A stretch of 35,271 nt of DNA, taken from assembly GCA_001953115.1 (NCBI GenBank), contig LSSL01005151.1, forward strand, positions 1-35,271. Direction: 5' to 3'. How positions within the stretch are numbered: position 1 is the stretch's first letter; each line of letters opens with the position of its first letter. This DNA comes from Smittium mucronatum (lineage: Eukaryota; Kickxellomycota; Harpellomycetes; Harpellales; Legeriomycetaceae). Of the stretch, positions 33,874 through 35,271 are shown in pieces. The notes beneath the pieces were generated by a model. The model worked only from the letters and a program-made list of their open reading frames with translations, made no database searches and had not been told where the DNA came from. The position numbers and the translations under genes are program-made.

Positions 33874-34038
33874 CCCTTTCAAGGCCGATGGCACAAAAAT
33901 AGCTTTTATTTTTTACTTAATGCTGTATTCAAAAATAATAGTAATACATTATTGGATGAATCAATTTTTTTGGCCAATTGAATAGGTTATTAAGCGCAAA
34001 TAGGATTGAGGAGCAAGTTTGAGTATGGAAAGGGTTAA
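33870..34038 (+). mobile_element. piggyBac-type MITE flanked by TTAA
   Basis: A 161-bp element (33874-34034) begins CCCTTTC and ends GAAAGGG, a perfect 7-bp terminal inverted repeat, and is flanked on both sides by TTAA (33870-33873 and 34035-34038). TTAA target duplication with CCC-starting termini is the hallmark of piggyBac-superfamily transposons. The element is far too short to encode a transposase, so it would be a non-autonomous MITE. Its ends are GC-richer (CAAGGCCGATGGCAC near the left end) than the surrounding desert, as expected for inserted DNA. Confidence 0.65.
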
Positions 34039-35271
34039 ATTATGTTTATTTCAAAGTTTTTGAAAATATAATATTTTTTTATCATTTATGTGACCCTTTA
34101 TTTTGTAATTATTAGTACGATATTATTTTCTAGATGCTAAGGTTATTCCGTTGTAAAAAATTCAAACCTCAGGTAAAAATCGGAGATTCGCGTCTTCAAA
34201 GTTCATAAACGAATAAACCTTTGGATCATAAGATTTTGAAAATTTGCCGGTTTAGTCTTCCAAAATGAAAAATTGTTTTTATATTCATCCAAGGGTTTAG
34301 AAACCCAGTTTATCATAAGTAGTTATTACAGAAATACCGAAAAAAAAATGAAACTTTTGGTCTATAAGGAGATTTATCAGATTAATAGTGTAGTTGGTTT
34401 GGGGAATTTCCGATAAATATGTATTTTTAAATTATATTTTTTAACCTTCAAAATAAAGCATTTCAACTGAGCACAATTCAATAAATTGGGAATAAATTTT
34501 GAGTTTTTTTTATATTTTGTGAAATTTCATTAATAAATATTGATTATTTTTTTGTTGAAAACAATAGAGTTTATTTATAATTTATAATTATTAATTAAAG
34601 TTTCCCAATATATAAACAAATTGGGCTTATTTTCATTTAATTTGGCAAATGAACCAAGACTTGGAATATAAAAACAATATTTGATACAAGTTTTCTTGTT
34701 ACAATTACTAGAAAACGAATTTTATTTTATTTTATTTTAAAATTTGCCTAAATTTTATATTTGGATATCTTTAAATGATTTAATATCCCTAATTTCCTAC
34801 CAAAATTTCTCTGAAAATTTACAATATGAAAGTTTTCAAAGAAAATCTCACCTTTCACCCCCTTTAATAGCATACTTTTATATTATCTGTGTTGATTTCT
34901 AAATTTTCTTACCCTTTGTTATAAATTCTGGAGGCTATTATTATTATATTATTTTATACCCACAAAAGCTCGAATCTCTTGGATTATATTACATTTGATA
35001 TTTTTTTATATAGGAGACACTTATTGTGCTTGTGATAAAATCTGTTAATGAACACATGCAAAATATATGCTTTTTTTGTTTGCTAAAGGTTGGTAAACGA
35101 AAAAGTACAAGTGCGAGTATTAAGCGCAATTTTTTTTATCTGAAAAAAGAAGGTATCACCATACTTCTCGACCCTCCTAACTAATTATCCACTGAAAATT
35201 TTATCGGTAGTTGGTGTAGCAGGTTTTTATTATGGGTTATGAATGGTATTGAAACCAATTTGGTAAAACCC
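34039..35271. other. AT-rich DNA to the end of the window
   Basis: No gene can be supported. The last 130 bases or so (from about 35140) are noticeably less AT-rich, which may signal a gene or element beginning beyond the window, but every frame there contains stops within about 35 codons. Confidence 0.45.

Overview
The window looks like nuclear DNA of an AT-rich fungus. Four protein-coding genes have short spliceosomal introns (63 to 486 nt, GT-AG), there are two eukaryotic-type tRNA-Thr genes (one with a 7-nt intron directly 3' of position 37), and the recognisable proteins are eukaryotic nuclear or cytosolic ones: ribose-5-phosphate isomerase, the 9-1-1 clamp subunit Hus1 and Mediator subunit Med13. 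The strong A+T bias of the non-coding DNA and the very long, Asn/Ser/Asp-rich Med13 would suit an early-diverging fungus such as a zoopagomycete gut fungus. That placement is inference, not proof.

Layout. 1-1777: AT-rich DNA without a gene. 1778-1931: two tRNA-Thr genes, AGT then intron-containing TGT, only 2 nt apart and probably one transcript. 3109-4453 (+): ribose-5-phosphate isomerase in five exons. 4808-5182 (-): small unrecognised protein with a PP1-docking-like motif, convergent with the isomerase gene. 5183-8959: mostly decayed sequence, with two orphan exon-like segments, a frameshifted coding relic on the minus strand and a tRNA-like relic. 8960-10398 (+): HUS1 in six exons, including a 13-nt micro-exon that I inferred. 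10399-11589: spacer holding three degenerate copies of an old coding repeat. 11590-20833 (-): MED13 in four exons, 3004 aa, with 2843 codons in the last exon. 22183-23371 (+): a four-exon gene for a 178-aa protein I do not recognise. 23372-35271: about 12 kb of very AT-rich DNA without a convincing intact gene. It holds a decayed coding relic (24605-25152), a broken inverted duplication (arms near 26331-27300 and 28631-29220 around a core of about 1.3 kb) and a 161-bp piggyBac-type MITE flanked by TTAA.

The genes are unrelated housekeeping functions: pentose phosphate pathway, DNA-damage checkpoint and transcription regulation. No operon or cluster logic is visible. HUS1 and MED13 converge; MED13 and the 178-aa gene diverge across a 1.35-kb spacer. 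I saw no CRISPR array, rRNA gene or intact mobile element. The observations most worth checking are the inverted-repeat architecture in the gene desert, the HUS1 micro-exon, the TTAA-flanked MITE, the tandem tRNA-Thr pair and the unrecognised 178-aa gene.
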